Shown: positions 1 through 11,878 of the stretch, piece after piece | Numbering within the stretch: position 1 is the first letter of the stretch | Layout of the letters: every line of letters begins with the position of its first letter | Assembly: GCA_034509735.1 (NCBI GenBank) | Contig: JACGWO010000013.1 | Span: forward strand, 10,560,136 to 10,624,135 | Origin: Sesamum alatum | Taxonomy: Eukaryota; Streptophyta; Magnoliopsida; Lamiales; Pedaliaceae | Reading direction: 5' to 3' | Length of the DNA stretch: 64,000 nt | Notes under the pieces: generated by a model | What the model was told of the DNA's origin: nothing | What the model saw: only the letters and a program-made list of their open reading frames with translations | Databases searched by the model: none | Position numbers and translations under genes: made by a program

Positions 1-1152
1 CCCTCCTTGTCAAGGACTGGGATAGATACAATATTTCTAATCATGCTAGGTACATAGAAATAGTCGCTCAGTACAATCCTAACATGACTACTAATGTTTA
101 ACTCCATTGATCCTATGGCTTCCGCAGCAACGGCCTTGCCATCGCCTAGCCTCAGGATCATCTCATCCTTGGTTAGCTTTATGCTTCTTTGCAGTGCCTG
201 CAGATCATTGCAGATGTGAGCACCACACCGGGTATCCAATACCCATGAAGCAAAATTAGTTATCATGTTTACTTCAACCAAAAACATACCTGGGTTGGAG
301 AGGAGTTGTGGGCACTCCCTCTTCCAATGCCCCTTTCCTTGGCAATGCATGCAGACATCATTTGCCTTGGACTGCTGATAACCACGGGTCTTCCCTTTCC
401 CTTTGCCTATCCCCATCGGGGCAACAAGGGCGCCTGGAGCGCGAGCAGGGACCGCAACCATCTTCCCTTTTCCCTTCTTCCTCTTCTAGCGTTCGCCCTC
501 TTGCCATTTGCCTTTAGGAGGTCGAAGTCTCTCCCATTAATACCTCCGGCACCGACTTGTGGGTCATTGTCTCGTATTGGACCAGTATGTTAATCAAATC
601 ATGAATAGATTTCTCAAGTCCGTTCATGTTGTAGTTTACAGGAAACGGGTTATAGGACGGAGGAAGCGACTGGAGGATCACGTCAATGTACGTGTCATTG
701 TTAAGCCCAGCTTTAAGGTCCTCGAGCTTCTGCACTAGGGAGGGCATCTTAAGCCCATGACTTTGTAGATATAATCCTTCAGCAAGCGTGGTGCCAAAGA
801 ATGCTTTTGTGGCGGCATATCTAATATGCCTATTCGGAACTGCATAAACCTCGTTCATGCGGAGCATTATGGCGGAGACGTTGTCCAGCCTCTCATATTG
901 CTTCTGGATGTCGTTAGACATCGAAGCCAATATGATACTGCACACTTTTCGGTTGTCCTCATGCCATTTCTCGAACGTCAAATGTTTTTCTAGCGTGGAC
1001 CCCTCCTGTAAGTCGCTCGGCGGCAGCTCGCCCAAGACGTAGCCTTGGTTCTCGAAAATGAGGACAATCCTTAGGTTTCTCAGCTAGTCCAAGTAGTTCG
1101 GTTCGTTTAACTTATTAGTCTCAAGTACCATGGTTAATGGATTCTTAGACAT
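1..1152 (-). pseudogene. copia gag-protease, broken, runs off the left edge
   Basis: Capsid/nucleocapsid and protease part of a Ty1/copia polyprotein, read leftward from an ATG at 1152 (product begins MSKNPL). The gag core is open at 514-1035. A CX2CX4HX4C zinc knuckle (CMHCQGKGHWKREC) lies near 310-355, and the protease start follows at about 180-260 as WVLDTRCGAHIC, with DTR where copia proteases usually have DTG or DSG. It is broken by an in-frame TAG at 1084-1086 (a Trp codon in the related copy at 27610) and by frame changes between gag core and zinc knuckle. It lies downstream of the leader and PBS that follow LTR-A1. The rest of pol would lie outside the window. Family is certain; this copy is non-functional as read. 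Confidence 0.88.
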
Positions 1153-2837
1153 ATCTACATTTATAAAAAATGTAAAGCAGAAATTAGCAGATGATGGTAA
1201 TATTATTGTTCAAGTTGAAGAGATGCTCTTTTAGTCATTAACCCTCCCACTATTTATACGAAAGTCCACCACTCTCAAGCGGAATTTCGAGAAACCATTT
1301 CCTAGTAGGCTTGGGATCCACAAGCGTAATCTCCATGTCCCGCTTTTACGATTCACATGGAGAAGACCTCGTGGGAGTATCCAATATCATTCTCATACCA
1401 TGAGATTCCCAAGATGTTTTGCCTCACCTATTCGCATGGTTCTGAGGACTCCAAGTGAATCATGTTACTCAGTGTTGGGCCCGACCCATCAACCAAATCA
1501 TGCCTCAAACTGTCGCCCCCCACGACTCGTGAGACAGGGAAACAACGAGTCCAATCTCTTTGTTCACAACAATGATACAACTTTCCCCTAGTTCAAGTGT
1601 GCTACGACTCGTGAGACCACACTTGGCTAGTGGTAGCTTCCTCACCACATTGCTGTGTATGGAAGGCTCGGACAGATCAAAATACCTTTTTGATCCAAGT
1701 CCGTTCTGGGCCTAATATTTAATTTGGTCCAACCAAATGAGAGCTTAATGTACGACCGAGACCTCATCACATTAAGGTGTTTTAGCATGCATAAATATCC
1801 AATATTTAAAGCGATAAATAAAGATGCCACATGCAGAAACATAGCATACCCCCTGTTAGGATGATCACAAGCCCAACTTATGCGACTCATTGAGCCCGAA
1901 GTGAGTCTATGGTCTGTCTAGGGTGGTCCTATATTATTACAAAATAATATACCCATTGTCATTCCAATGAGCCTTGTAATGCTCTTGTTTCACGCCTTGA
2001 TGCTCCACCTTGGGTCTCCAACTCCATAAGCTTGTTAAAATTAAAACCTCACCAATCCTATCTACTCTCATTACAATTGAAAGTAATATATGGGAAAATA
2101 AAAAAATAACCCTTAACATCATGAGGCTGAAATACGGGAGATGATATTCCCAAAACAAGAGGCACGCAGGCCCCATCCAACAGAAACATAAATGACATAC
2201 ATTCATCCATACACAAGGTCTAGAGCTCTTGTGATCATCCCATGTTGATCCCATCAACGCACATAACACAATTACTCCAAATAATCATGCTTAAACCATG
2301 GATATTCCAAATATCCAAGTGATGTCCAACATCACAAAGCACAAATATACAAACAATATGCAAAAATCCAAATTTCAAATTCAATGGATATTATACACAA
2401 TGCATCCAATGCATCTATTAATCCCAAATTAAGTAAGCAAATTTGATCTAAGGAATTATCCAATAATTCCAAAATCAAATGTGCATGCACACTGGCAGGC
2501 ACGCCGGCCAGGCTGTGCGCCGGCGTAAGCCCGTGCGTGCCCGACAGCGTGCCTGCAGCCAGTGGCCGGCCGACAGGGGCGGCAGCCAATTGTGCCACTG
2601 CCGTCCGTTTTTACACCTTTTTGACTCTTTCTTTTCAGCACATATAAATAAAAATAAACTGAAAAATGAACATGCAAATTCTAGATCCAATCTCACAAAA
2701 TTTGCATGCTTAACGTCCATCAAATTTAAACAATTGAATCATCATATTTTTTTCATATATTCATGCAATCATACATGTTATTAAATCCGTAAAAGCATGT
2801 AGATCATGCCAAGCACATAGATCTATGCCCCTTACAT
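1153..2837 (-). other. copia 5' leader between PBS and gag
   Basis: Untranslated internal leader of the minus-strand element, about 1.7 kb long. The same sequence occurs in plus orientation at 22698-23680 and, more diverged, at 25634-27609. It holds a GC-rich module at about 2480-2600, two near-palindromes CACGACTCGTG (1521-1531) and TACGACTCGTG (1603-1613), and a TATA-like box at 1251-1258. I see no protein gene; the small ORFs here do not match other leader copies. Confidence 0.75.
1251..1258 (-). promoter_or_regulatory. TATA-like box about 100 bp before gag
   Basis: Minus-strand TATAAATA in the context CGTATAAATAGTGGGA. The same box and context occur at 27496-27503 in the plus-strand element, at nearly the same distance from the gag ATG. 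A promoter role is inference. Confidence 0.4.
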
Positions 2838-2857
2838 CGAACTGGGCTCTGATACCA
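2838..2857 (-). other. primer-binding site (tRNA-iMet)
   Basis: Read on the minus strand this gives TGGTATCAGAGCCCAGTTCG, whose first 12 bases are the classic copia site complementary to the 3' end of initiator tRNA-Met. It begins two bases after the end of LTR-A1, fixing the LTR boundary and the direction of the element. Confidence 0.9.
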
Positions 2858-2859
2858 CT

Positions 2860-5094
2860 TGAACGACAAGAGGATCCGCCTGGGAGCGCGAGCGAAAGCG
2901 AGAAATGCGAAAAAATAATAAACAATAGCATGAATTAAATCGCATATCAAAACAAAATCCCAAGGGGTGTAGCCTTGGGTGCTCAACCGGGCGTTCGATG
3001 TAGGATGTATCGATACTAAAAGCACGTATCATACATAGGGCATAGATGAATGAAAACAATAGAAGCGTAATAAAATGTTACCTTCGTAGATTTTCACGTG
3101 TGTACGGCTACAAGCTTTGTTCCTTCTTCCGAATGTTCACCAAGTTCAAATGTATTAACTCTCCAAAGGTGATCCACACCACACCGGAAGAAACTCACGT
3201 TCTCCTTGCTAGAAGAAAACGAGTTTGTGAAGGAATCGGTTTTAAGAAGATAAACACTGTGAATAGTGTTCTTCTTAAACCTACTTTGTTCTTCCCTTTT
3301 GATCCAAGATCAAGTGAAGAACAAATGGTAAAAGAGGGATCGAGAGGTCGAGAGTATGAGGGAGAGAGGAGGCTGAATTTTTGTTCTTCTTTTCCTAGAA
3401 AAGATGAATTATCATTCTCTCTTTTTTTTTAAGGTGTTAGTATATACTCATATATATACATTATTAATGTGATTATTGGAATGTGTCTAGGTTCATCCAA
3501 AGATGTCTAGATACATCCCAATCAATCATCATTAATTTTTCAATCAAGCCTACCAACTTTTAAGGTATGATCAAATCATACCAAAACGGAAGGGCTTGAT
3601 TGGAGTTGATTTGTCTCTTACCAAAAGAGACAAGTCAACTACCACCGTGCATCCAACATGGCTGAATTTTGCTTCCTCCAAGGGAGCATTTTCGGCCATG
3701 CTCAATAAGGGAAGAAGTCCAACTTTTTCCTATTCTAAATAGGAATTAATTCTCCTCTCAGGTCAAAATCTAACGGATCGGGTCTTACCGTAATCCAATT
3801 ACGACGAACCCAAAATTAAATCCAATTTAATGTCTACTTAAATAATTCCCATTGATCTTTTGATCTAATCAAAAGATCCAACATCTCGACTTTCCATATT
3901 TAATCGATAAATCCCATTTACCGATTAAACGAGGGCCCGATACAATATCGGCCCGTCCATCCAATGGACAATCCCTTAAGTAATCCAATTACTTATCTAT
4001 CCTTCAAGATTGACTCCAAGTCAATCTCTCAACCTTCTCGGTGATTTGTGTGTGACCCTTTAGGTTCATCCTCAGCTAGACTTGGGCCCGTGTCCCACAA
4101 GGGCCCGTTATCATGGGTAGCCATCTAGCAACGGTCCATGGCACTAGAGACTAGGTGAATGTTGGCATGAACATTGATGTGCTGATTCCGTGCGGGTATG
4201 GTCCTTCCGTCTACCGTCTCCCGGCCTTAGTCTAGGGTATGAAATTGGGCGTCGGTTCCCATCCTTAACTAGGCATCTATGCTTAATACTCGAGACTACG
4301 CATGCTTCATTGCGTCGGCATAGGAAACCATTTCCTGTTCGACCAGCCACTGTGGCTGCAACTTTAAACAGCATGAACGTGTCTCCGAGTGCATAGGAGA
4401 TACCTCTATCACATATTGACAGGGGACGTTTCCTCTTCTTGTAACGCAACGTCCTCGCTACACATTCCGACTGCACTGGACAAGACTTGTAATAATCATC
4501 TTACAGAATGACCACCTCTCGCCAGATCCAAGATACAGTCGTCCTGTGCATGTGACTGCCATGGTTCCTCAAGTGTGAGGACTACTCTCGTACTATCAAA
4601 GCCGGAGAAATCCAATCATACCGACCAAGCCTCCAAGGCTTCCATATGATGATCCCCGCGAGTCAGTCCAGTCGGCTCGACCCCAGTCGACCAACCCATC
4701 AAGATCGTGTAGGTGTCCCACGCCTGTCATCGATGAAACACGGCACTCATCCGATGAACACGACTCTTGATGCAAGTCTCTATAGGACTCTCGATGCTCT
4801 GTCTCAAGGTCCTCAACTTGGAACATTTCAGACCCAACTCTTAATCAGTTGGTTTCATGACCACTATCCAATGCGTGGCCCAACTGCATGAGTTGTCAAT
4901 CGTGGTCTGTGGACTTTGTTGCGATATAAGTAAAACACCGTTTTAACATATGTAAAATGAGCGCCACAAAGTAGATACCATTGGCGACGAACACTCTTTT
5001 TATTCATCACATAATAATATTACATTTACATCAAGTTTGTCAAATAGCTTATAAATCGCCAAACCTATTGGCTTTCTGGTCACCTACTCTAACA
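2860..5094 (-). mobile_element. LTR-A1, complete copia LTR (2235 bp)
   Basis: Complete LTR on the minus strand. It begins TGTTAGAGTAGGTGACCA at 5094, next to a polypurine tract, and ends ...CGTTCA at 2860, next to a PBS. It is therefore flanked on both sides by internal retrotransposon sequence, acting as the 3' LTR of one unit and the 5' LTR of the next. It contains the shared core block at about 4105-4157, an AT-rich TATA-like zone near 3440-3460 and the U5 hairpin at 2959-2979. It belongs to the same family as 33457-35573 and 8666-10669. Confidence 0.9.
2959..2979 (-). other. U5 hairpin of LTR-A1
   Basis: Inverted repeat: CCCAAGG pairs with CCTTGGG around a short loop, with one mismatch next to the loop. 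It lies about 100 nt before the LTR end, the same place as in the other LTR families. Confidence 0.6.
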
Positions 5095-5108
5095 ATCTCC
5101 CACTTGAC
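5095..5108 (-). other. polypurine tract before LTR-A1
   Basis: Minus strand AAGTGGGAGAT immediately before TGTTAG, just after the RNase H stop codon. This is the usual position of the plus-strand primer in copia elements. The same tract lies at 33446-33456. Confidence 0.8.
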
Positions 5109-5642
5109 CTAAAGCCAATCACCCATTGACCTCAATCCCATCTTATCCAGATGCTGAGTATGGGCAACTTGCGACACGGGCTTAGTAAGTGGATCTGCTA
5201 TATTTTCTGCGGAGCTGACTCGGTCCATCCGAACGTCACCCCTGCTAACCATCTCTCTGAGCAGATGGTAGCCTCTAAGAATATGCTTGGATCGGTGATG
5301 AGATCTCCGTTCCTTTGCTTGAGCTATGGCCCCGTTGTTATCGCAGAAGATAACCACTGGCTCAACGATGCTAGGTACTACACCCAACTCTTGGATGTAG
5401 CTCTTCATCCAAACCGCCTCCTTAGCAGTTTCCGAAGCTGCTATGTATTCAGACTCTATGGTGGAGTCCGCCGTGGTAGCCTGCTTGGAACTCTTCCAAG
5501 CAACCATGCCACCATTAAGTCTGAACACAAAATCAAATTGAGACTTGGCATCATCTTCATCCGACTGAAAGCTAGCATCACTATAGCCTTCCAGTATCAA
5601 CTCTCCATTACCGTAGATCAAGAACATGTCCTTGTGTAACAA
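5109..5642 (-). pseudogene. copia RNase H domain, C-terminal end of pol
   Basis: Open frame of about 177 codons matching the last part of copia pol. Recognisable motifs are GELILEGYSDASF, SEYIAASE, AVWM, FCDNNGAIAQAKE and the C-terminal ENIADPLTKPVS, ending GDWL. The aspartates and glutamate expected of RNase H are present. The stop is at 5109-5111, followed by the polypurine tract. Upstream, RT and integrase are missing: at about 5640 the frame joins an unrelated earlier part of pol. It is a pol remnant rather than a stand-alone gene. Confidence 0.85.
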
Positions 5643-6346
5643 AATGGCTCTGTAGTATTTTTCTCCTCAGAGAAGATTTGCAAACTAGTTGATCCAAATT
5701 ATCTATTGCTAGACTTTTTGGATCTTCCAACTTCCTCATTCTTAACTAAAGGAAACTAACCTAGTCATGGATGCCAAATCCGTAAGTTCATCATGAATTT
5801 TTCTATTTTAGTCATTTGTTTTGAGTACTTATAATCTAATTATGGGACAGTGTCAAGTGTTTATGTACCAAACCTAGCAGACAAGAATTGCCATTCGTTA
5901 TCAAATAAAAGCAATTTTATTTGATCAAATTATGTTATCCAAAATTTTCCAACAATAGATGGAACATATTTTGATCATGCTAGGTTACATAATCCTCACA
6001 GACACAATCCTGACATGATCACTGCTAAGCGTAACTAGTCCCTAGTCTTTGCAGCAACAGTTTCACCATTGCTAGACCTTAGGATCGTCTGTCTTAGGTT
6101 TTCATTCCTTATCATCACCTGTGAACCATTCACAGGTTATAAACGACTGGTATCCAATAACAAAGAACATAATAGTGATCATGTTGATACTCAATTCAAA
6201 TGTCACCTTTATTGGAGAGGGGCTTTAGGAAACTCCCTCTTCCAATGTCCCTTTTCTCGCAGTTAATGCAAACATCATTCAAAACCTCTGACTGCCGAGC
6301 CGTTTTTCTCTTTCCTTTACCCCCGCCAACGGTGTAACAGGAGCAG
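5643..6346 (-). pseudogene. degenerate copia gag end, protease and pre-integrase region
   Basis: No open frame, but minus-strand pieces resemble the zinc knuckle, protease and pre-integrase stretch of the copy at 28400-28860. Examples are a knuckle-like segment near 6235-6275 and stretches near 5880-5960 matching the region after YVPSMI. Many stops and indels. The left end, about 5640, is where integrase and RT have been lost. Confidence 0.55.
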
Positions 6347-6935
6347 TCAAAGTGCTAGCAGCAATTGATGTTGTTTGAGTCTTCTTCCTCTTCCTGCGTC
6401 CGGCACCCTTGCCTTTCGCTTGAGAGGTTGAAACCTCCTCACTAGTACCGTGGGCGCAAAATTTTCAATCGCTGCCTCGTATTGGACCAATATTTTTATC
6501 AACTCATGAAGGTCTTTGTCAAGCCCATTCATGTTGTTGTTGACTATAAATGGGTCGAATGAGGGGAGAAGAGACTGAAGGATCACGTCGATGTACATCA
6601 CTCTTTCGAGATCAGCTTGGAGGTCTTTGAGCTTTTTTCACATGGGATAGCGTCATCACTCCATGCTCTTGTAGCGACGATCCATCGATCGTCTTCGCTC
6701 TGAAGAATGCCTTCGTTGCAGCATATCTAACATGACGATCTGGGACCACATAGCCTTGCTGCAATCGAAGCTTCATCGAGCTAACATCCTCCAGCCTATC
6801 ATACTGCTTTTGGATTTCATCATCCATGGATGCCAGTATGATGTTGCGGACCATCCAGTTGTCACAAAACCTCTTCTTGAACGTCAAACGTTCTTTAGGC
6901 GATGACCCTTCGGGAAAGTTTGAGGAAAAACCTTA
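6347..6935 (-). pseudogene. copia gag fragment
   Basis: Two minus-strand frames, 6612-6887 and 6347-6601, together match the copia gag core (KQYDRLEDV, VPDRHVRYAATKAFF, then DVILQSLLPSFDPF and LIKILVQYEA). They are separated by a frameshift near 6605. The N-terminal part is missing: homology stops near 6935, where a GC-rich leader begins. It resembles 27610-28250 but is clearly diverged. Confidence 0.8.
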
Positions 6936-7610
6936 TCCAGAATACCCAAAAAAATAATTCTGAAAACGACCACAAGAATGAAAAATGGGTAACGGCCCGC
7001 TGTAGCTGGCAGCAGCCCGACCAGAGGCGCGCGTTGGGCGCGCTGGCCGGGTGCGCGCGCACAGTCTCCCTTACCTGCGTGTGTGTTGCGCAGGGCCGCA
7101 TCGCGTGCGCGTGCAGGCAGGCCAGATCTGCCATCGGAGCGTGCAGGCCGAGCCAGCAGGGTGGCCGCGCACAGGATCCCCTGCCTATGCGCCCTGCCTT
7201 GCTGCGCATCCTACGCGCGAGCTGGCTGGGCACGCGCGTCCAGGCACCTTTGCCTGCGTGCGTGCGCGCCTGGCCGCGCCTCCTGCATGTGCAGTCGGTA
7301 GTCTGCGCATGCTGTTGTGCGTGCGCAGGCGCCTCGGCCTGCATGGGAGCACGCCTGGCCGTGCGCACTGCGCGGGGTCGGCCGGTGAATGCCGTCGATC
7401 CTGTTTTCTATTTCCGTTGGTATTTCTGCCCAATTTTTTTCATTCAAGAAACCAAGAAAATATTTCAAAATCGAAGAATTCCAAGATCCAAAATTAATGT
7501 GCAAAATTAACGTATTAAACCCTAGCTTATATGGCATGCCATAAAATGTAAATTAAAGCCACGTAAAACATGCTTTTCACGTATAGCACATAAAACCCTA
7601 GGCCAATAAA
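6936..7610 (-). other. leader remnant with GC-rich module
   Basis: Between gag fragment and PBS. Positions about 7010-7390 are very GC-rich with many GCGCGC-type runs, so long frames without stops appear on both strands. These do not resemble one another between copies and I do not call them genes. Comparable modules lie at 2480-2600, 16165-16735, 22700-22800 and 25830-26105. Confidence 0.7.
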
Positions 7611-7631
7611 CCGAACTGGGCTCTTATACCA
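7611..7631 (-). other. primer-binding site, one base altered
   Basis: On the minus strand it reads TGGTATAAGAGCCCAGTTCG, the copia tRNA-iMet site with C changed to A at the seventh base. It adjoins the end of LTR-F at about 7634. Confidence 0.8.
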
Positions 7632-7633
7632 CT

Positions 7634-8665
7634 AAAAGCATGCATGGATCGTCCGGGGAGGGAGCGCGAATACGAAAGCGCGATGAATAAAAATATGAAA
7701 TTATACATGCTATAAACAAAAATAAAATACATGTTCAAGGGGTGTTCCCTTAACCTCCCGGCGTTCGGTGTATCTCATGATCAAAATAAACATGCTAAAT
7801 CATGGTAGCCATAGGGTTGCAATGAAAAAAAAAAACGTGAAACCTACCCGTTTTCATTTTCTTCATACTGCTGCGTGCGTTGTTCCACATTTTGCCACCA
7901 AGATTCCAAATTAGGAACCCTCTAAATTGTCCACCCAATCCACCGGATCTTGATCCCCGTACTAGCAAGAAATCAAGAGGAATATATATAGGAGGACAAA
8001 TCGACCTAGCATTATGAATTAACGTGATCGATTTGCCTATAGTTCTCTTGTATCAAAGACAAGGAACTAGAAGAATTCCTGGAGAGTGGAGAGGAGAGGT
8101 GGACGAGAGAGAGGAGAGTGGCCGAGTGTGTGTATGTGTTCTAGATATCATCACCTAGTGGTGTGTGTCTCTATGAGAATTTATAGGAAGAGACTTCTCC
8201 TATTCCTCTTCAAACTGTCATAAAGAGGCATAGGTTGACTAGGATTTTGACATACTCAAATCCTAGTCAACCTAGGTTAAAGACTAAGTCAAAGTTAATC
8301 TTGGCCATTGATCTCTCCAGTCGATCTCGTTCCTCCATCGCTTAGATGGATTTCATGGAATATTTTAAATCTAATTTAAAATAATCTCTAAGGCTTTAAA
8401 TAATTATATAATTATTTTAAGCATATTTCCTCAATTTAATAAATCCAATTTATTAGTTAATTATATTTAATCCAATTAAAAAATCAACAATCCAAGAAAA
8501 GTGAACTAATTTAATCTAATTACATTGTTCTATCTCCTGGAATTAATTCTAAATTATTTTCTCCGTTACCGGTGGATTGTGTGTGACTCTTTAGGTTCAC
8601 CATCAGCTAGACTTGACTGAATTTCCAATCATCCTATGATGGGAATTCGTCCGTCACCATGGGTG
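7634..8665 (-). mobile_element. LTR-F, distal part (R/U5 end)
   Basis: Second half of a minus-strand copia LTR. It adjoins the PBS at its lower end and contains the conserved U5 hairpin at about 7734-7754, here with one mismatch. At 8665 it is cut by the LTR-A2 end. The other half resumes at 20589-21524: the break falls inside the shared core block, CATGGGTG on the left and GGTGGTTGTC on the right. Together the halves make an LTR of about 1.97 kb. Confidence 0.75.
8661..8665. repeat. target-site duplication, left copy
   Basis: GGGTG directly before the LTR-A2 terminus. The right partner is AGGTG at 20589-20593, directly after the other LTR-A terminus. Four of five bases match, and five bases is the usual length for copia insertions. 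Confidence 0.55.
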
Positions 8666-10669
8666 TGAAGGGACAAGCGGATCCGCCCGGAAGTGCGAGT
8701 GGAAGCGTGAGAAAGTTAAAATTGCATAAATTAAAGAAATTGTCACAAAATCCCAAGAGGTGTACTCTTGGGTACTCAACCCGGCGTTCGATGTAAGATG
8801 TAACAATATTACAAACATATATTTGTACATAGAGCATAGAAATGAAAAGCAAACCACGAAACCGTAAAACCGAAATTACCTTTGTAGTTATATCGTTTGT
8901 ACGGCCACGAGCGTTGTTCCTCTCCAGAAATGCTCACCAAGTTCAAACGTATGAACTCTCTAGAGTAGTCCACACCTCACCGAAAGAGATGCACGTTTTT
9001 CTTGCTAGAGAAAAACGGATCTAGAGGATTCAGTTTAAGAAACTAGAACACTATTAAATTAGTGTCTTCTCCTAAACTTGCTTTGTTCTTCCAAATAATC
9101 CAAGATCAAATGAAGAACAAAGGGGATAGGTGTATGAATAGAGAGGGGCCGAAAATTAGAGGAGAGAGTGAGGTGTATTTTCTTCTTTTTTCTAGATAAA
9201 GATGATAATGAATTCACTTGCATTGATGATTGTATATAATCATATATACACAAAATTAATGTGATTATTGGAATGTGTCTAGGTTCATCCAAGGATGTAT
9301 AGATACATCCCAATCAATCCTACTAATTCATCATTCAAACCTACCATCTCATAAGGTAAGATTTAATCATACCAAATGAGAGAGGCTTGATTGTAATTGA
9401 TTTCTCCCTTACCAAAAGAGACAAGTCAACCTCATCAAGACCATGTATGGCCGATTTTTACCTCTCCAAGAGTGGTAACTTTTGGACGTACCTATATTGG
9501 GAAGAATTCCAACTTCTTCTCATTCCAAAAGTAGAATTAACACACCTCATAGGTCAAAATTTAACGCACTGGGTTTCATTGTAATCCAATTACAACGAGG
9601 CCAAAATTAAATCCCATTTAATTCGAGATCCACTTAAATAATCCATTAATCTTTTAATCCAATTAAAAGACCCAATCTTTCGACTCTCTATATTAACCGA
9701 TAAATCCCATTTACTAATTAAACGAGGGCCCGATACATTATCGGCCTGTCCATCCAATGGACAATCCCTTAAGTAATCCAATTACTTATTGTCCTCCAAA
9801 ATTGACTCCAAGCCAATGTCTCCACCTTCTCGGTGATTTGTGTGTCACCTTTTAGGTTCACTCTCAGCTAGTGTTGGGCCAGTGTCCAGCAGGGGTCCGT
9901 TACCATGGGTGACCGTCTAGCAACGGTCCATGGAACTAGAGACTAGGTGAATGTTGGCGTGAACATTTAGGTACCGATTTCGTACGGCTACGGTCCTTCC
10001 GTCTACCGTTTCGCGGCCTTAGTCTTATGGAATTGGCATCGGTTCCCATCCTTGACTACGCATCTATGCTTAATACTCGAGACTACGCATGCCTCATTGC
10101 ATCGACATAGGAAACCATTTTCTGTTCGACCAACCACTGTGGCCATAGGTTTAAGCAGCATGAACGTGTCTCCGAGTGCATAGGAGGTACCTCTGTCACA
10201 TACTGATAGGGGACGGATCCTCTTCTTGGAACCCACCGTCCTTGCTACACATTCGGACTGCACTGGACAAGGCTTATAATGATTATCTTACTGAATGATC
10301 ACCTCTCGCCAGATATAAGATACAACCATCCTGTATACACGACTGCCATGGTTTCTCAAGTCTAAGGACTACTCGCGTACTATCGGAACCAGGAAAATCC
10401 AATCATACCGACCAAGCCTCCAAGGCTTCCATATGATGATCCCCGCGAGTTAGTTCAGTCGGCTCGATCCCAGCTGACCAACCCACCAAGATTGCATAGG
10501 CGTCCCACGCCTGTAGCTGATGAAACCCGACACTCATCCAATGAATACGACTCTTGGTGCAAGTCTTTATAGGACTCTCAATGCCCTGTCTCGAGGTCCT
10601 CGACTTGGAACGTTTCAGACCCAACTCTTTATCAATTGGTTTCATGACCACCATCCAATGTGTGGCCTG
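8666..10669 (-). mobile_element. LTR-A2, distal part
   Basis: Minus-strand LTR of the A family, ending at 8666 (plus-strand TGAAGGGACAAGCGGATCC). It carries the hairpin at 8752-8772 and the shared core block at about 9896-9949. At 10669 it stops after the U3 stretch CCATCCAATGTGTGGCC and meets an LTR-F copy in the opposite direction. The first ~135 bases of the LTR are found again at 20454-20588. About 80 bases expected between the two parts are missing. Confidence 0.75.
8752..8772 (-). other. U5 hairpin of LTR-A2
   Basis: Eight-pair stem CCCAAGAG / CTCTTGGG with a five-base loop. Compared with LTR-A3 a G-C pair inside the stem has become A-T on both sides, a paired change that keeps the fold. 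Confidence 0.65.
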
Positions 10670-11671
10670 TTAGAATAGTTGACCATGAAGCCAATCTGAT
10701 TAGGCTAATGTAACCCTATGTCTGAACAATTTCAGAGTTTTAATAAATTGTAATGAATAAGAAAGTGATGTTCATTTGGCTTATACTTTGTCTGTGTTCA
10801 CTTTACTGCTTTACATTAACTGTTCACTGTACAAGCAAAGCCCACAGACCGAAATCACGTTCTGGGAAACTGAAACTGCGCATTGGATGGTAGGTTCATG
10901 AAAATCAGTTTCTCTGGATCAGTCTGAAATACTCCAAGTCAAGGAATCTCGAGATAGGGCATCGAGAATCCATATAACACTTGCACTAAGCATCTGCAGT
11001 CGCGTTTCATCGACAAGTGACGAGGCTCATCCATGCAGTGTTAGTGGGTCAGCCGGCTAGGTGGTTGCTGACTGGGGTGACTCGTGGGAACCATCATCTA
11101 GAAGATCTTGAGTAGGGTCAGTCAGGTATGACTTGTATTCCTAGTTCCAACAGTACAAGTTGCTCCTTGGACTTGACGGATTACTGAGATCACCTGCTCA
11201 CCGTGCCTGTATCTTAGGTATGGCGAGAGGCTGCCAAGTCGTAGTCACGCGGTAGTCATAAGCCTTATCTAGTGCAGTCAAGACGTGTAGTGTGACAGTA
11301 GGTCCCAAGAGAGCATCCATCTCCTGTCAGAAGGCTGAAGGTGATATCTCACTTTACTCTGAGACTCGTCCCTGATAAATCTGTGGCCACAGTAACTGAA
11401 CAAAAGGGTAGGACCCTTGTGACATTTAGTATGGACGAGGCAAGGCTTAAATCAAAAAATGGGAACCTACATTTCCATGCCCTCGACTCTAAGCAGTGAG
11501 ATTGTAGGTGGAAGGATAGACGTACTAAAGAGCCTAAATGTTCACACCATAAACATTCACCTAGTCGCTAGTGCCATGGATCGTTACTAGACGGCCACCC
11601 ATGATGACAGACGAATTCCTGTCATAGGATGGTTGGGAATTCGACCAAGTCTAGCTGAGGTGAAAGCCTGT
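10670..11671 (+). mobile_element. LTR-F2, first part only
   Basis: Starts TGTTAGAATAGTTGACCA and matches the F family LTR (compare minus 21524-20589) through the shared core block at 11558-11610. It stops after TCTAGCTGAGG at 11671, where a minus-strand LTR end begins. No TATA region, hairpin or PBS, so it is truncated at the 3' side. Confidence 0.7.
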
Positions 11672-11878
11672 GATAGGCGTGTGGATCGTGCGGAAGCGCG
11701 GTATAATATTAAAATAGCAAGAATTAAAAACATGCTATAAAACAAGAATTAAATGTAAATGTTCAAGGGGTGTTCCATTGAACCTCCCGGGCATTCGGTG
11801 TATCTCATGAACAAAAAAAAGAACGTAAAATCATGGAGGCCGTAGGGTTGTAAAGAACGAAACAACAAAATGAAAAAC
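11672..11878 (-). mobile_element. LTR fragment (B-like), U5 end
   Basis: About 200 bases resembling the last part of a B-family LTR on the minus strand, including the hairpin at 11761-11783 (one mismatch) and the following TTCGGTGTATCTCATGA stretch. It is interrupted at 11879 by a complete LTR-B. Confidence 0.65.

Noticed and set aside
5151..5639. Plus-strand 162-codon frame over RNase H, and its counterpart at 33032-33400
   Set aside because: Shadow frame opposite the real RNase H reading frame.
8666..11671. Simple inversion explaining LTR-F and LTR-F2 in opposite directions
   Set aside because: LTR-F (to 8665) and LTR-F2 (to 11671) overlap by about 80 bases around the core block, and 20589-21524 gives a better continuation of LTR-F.
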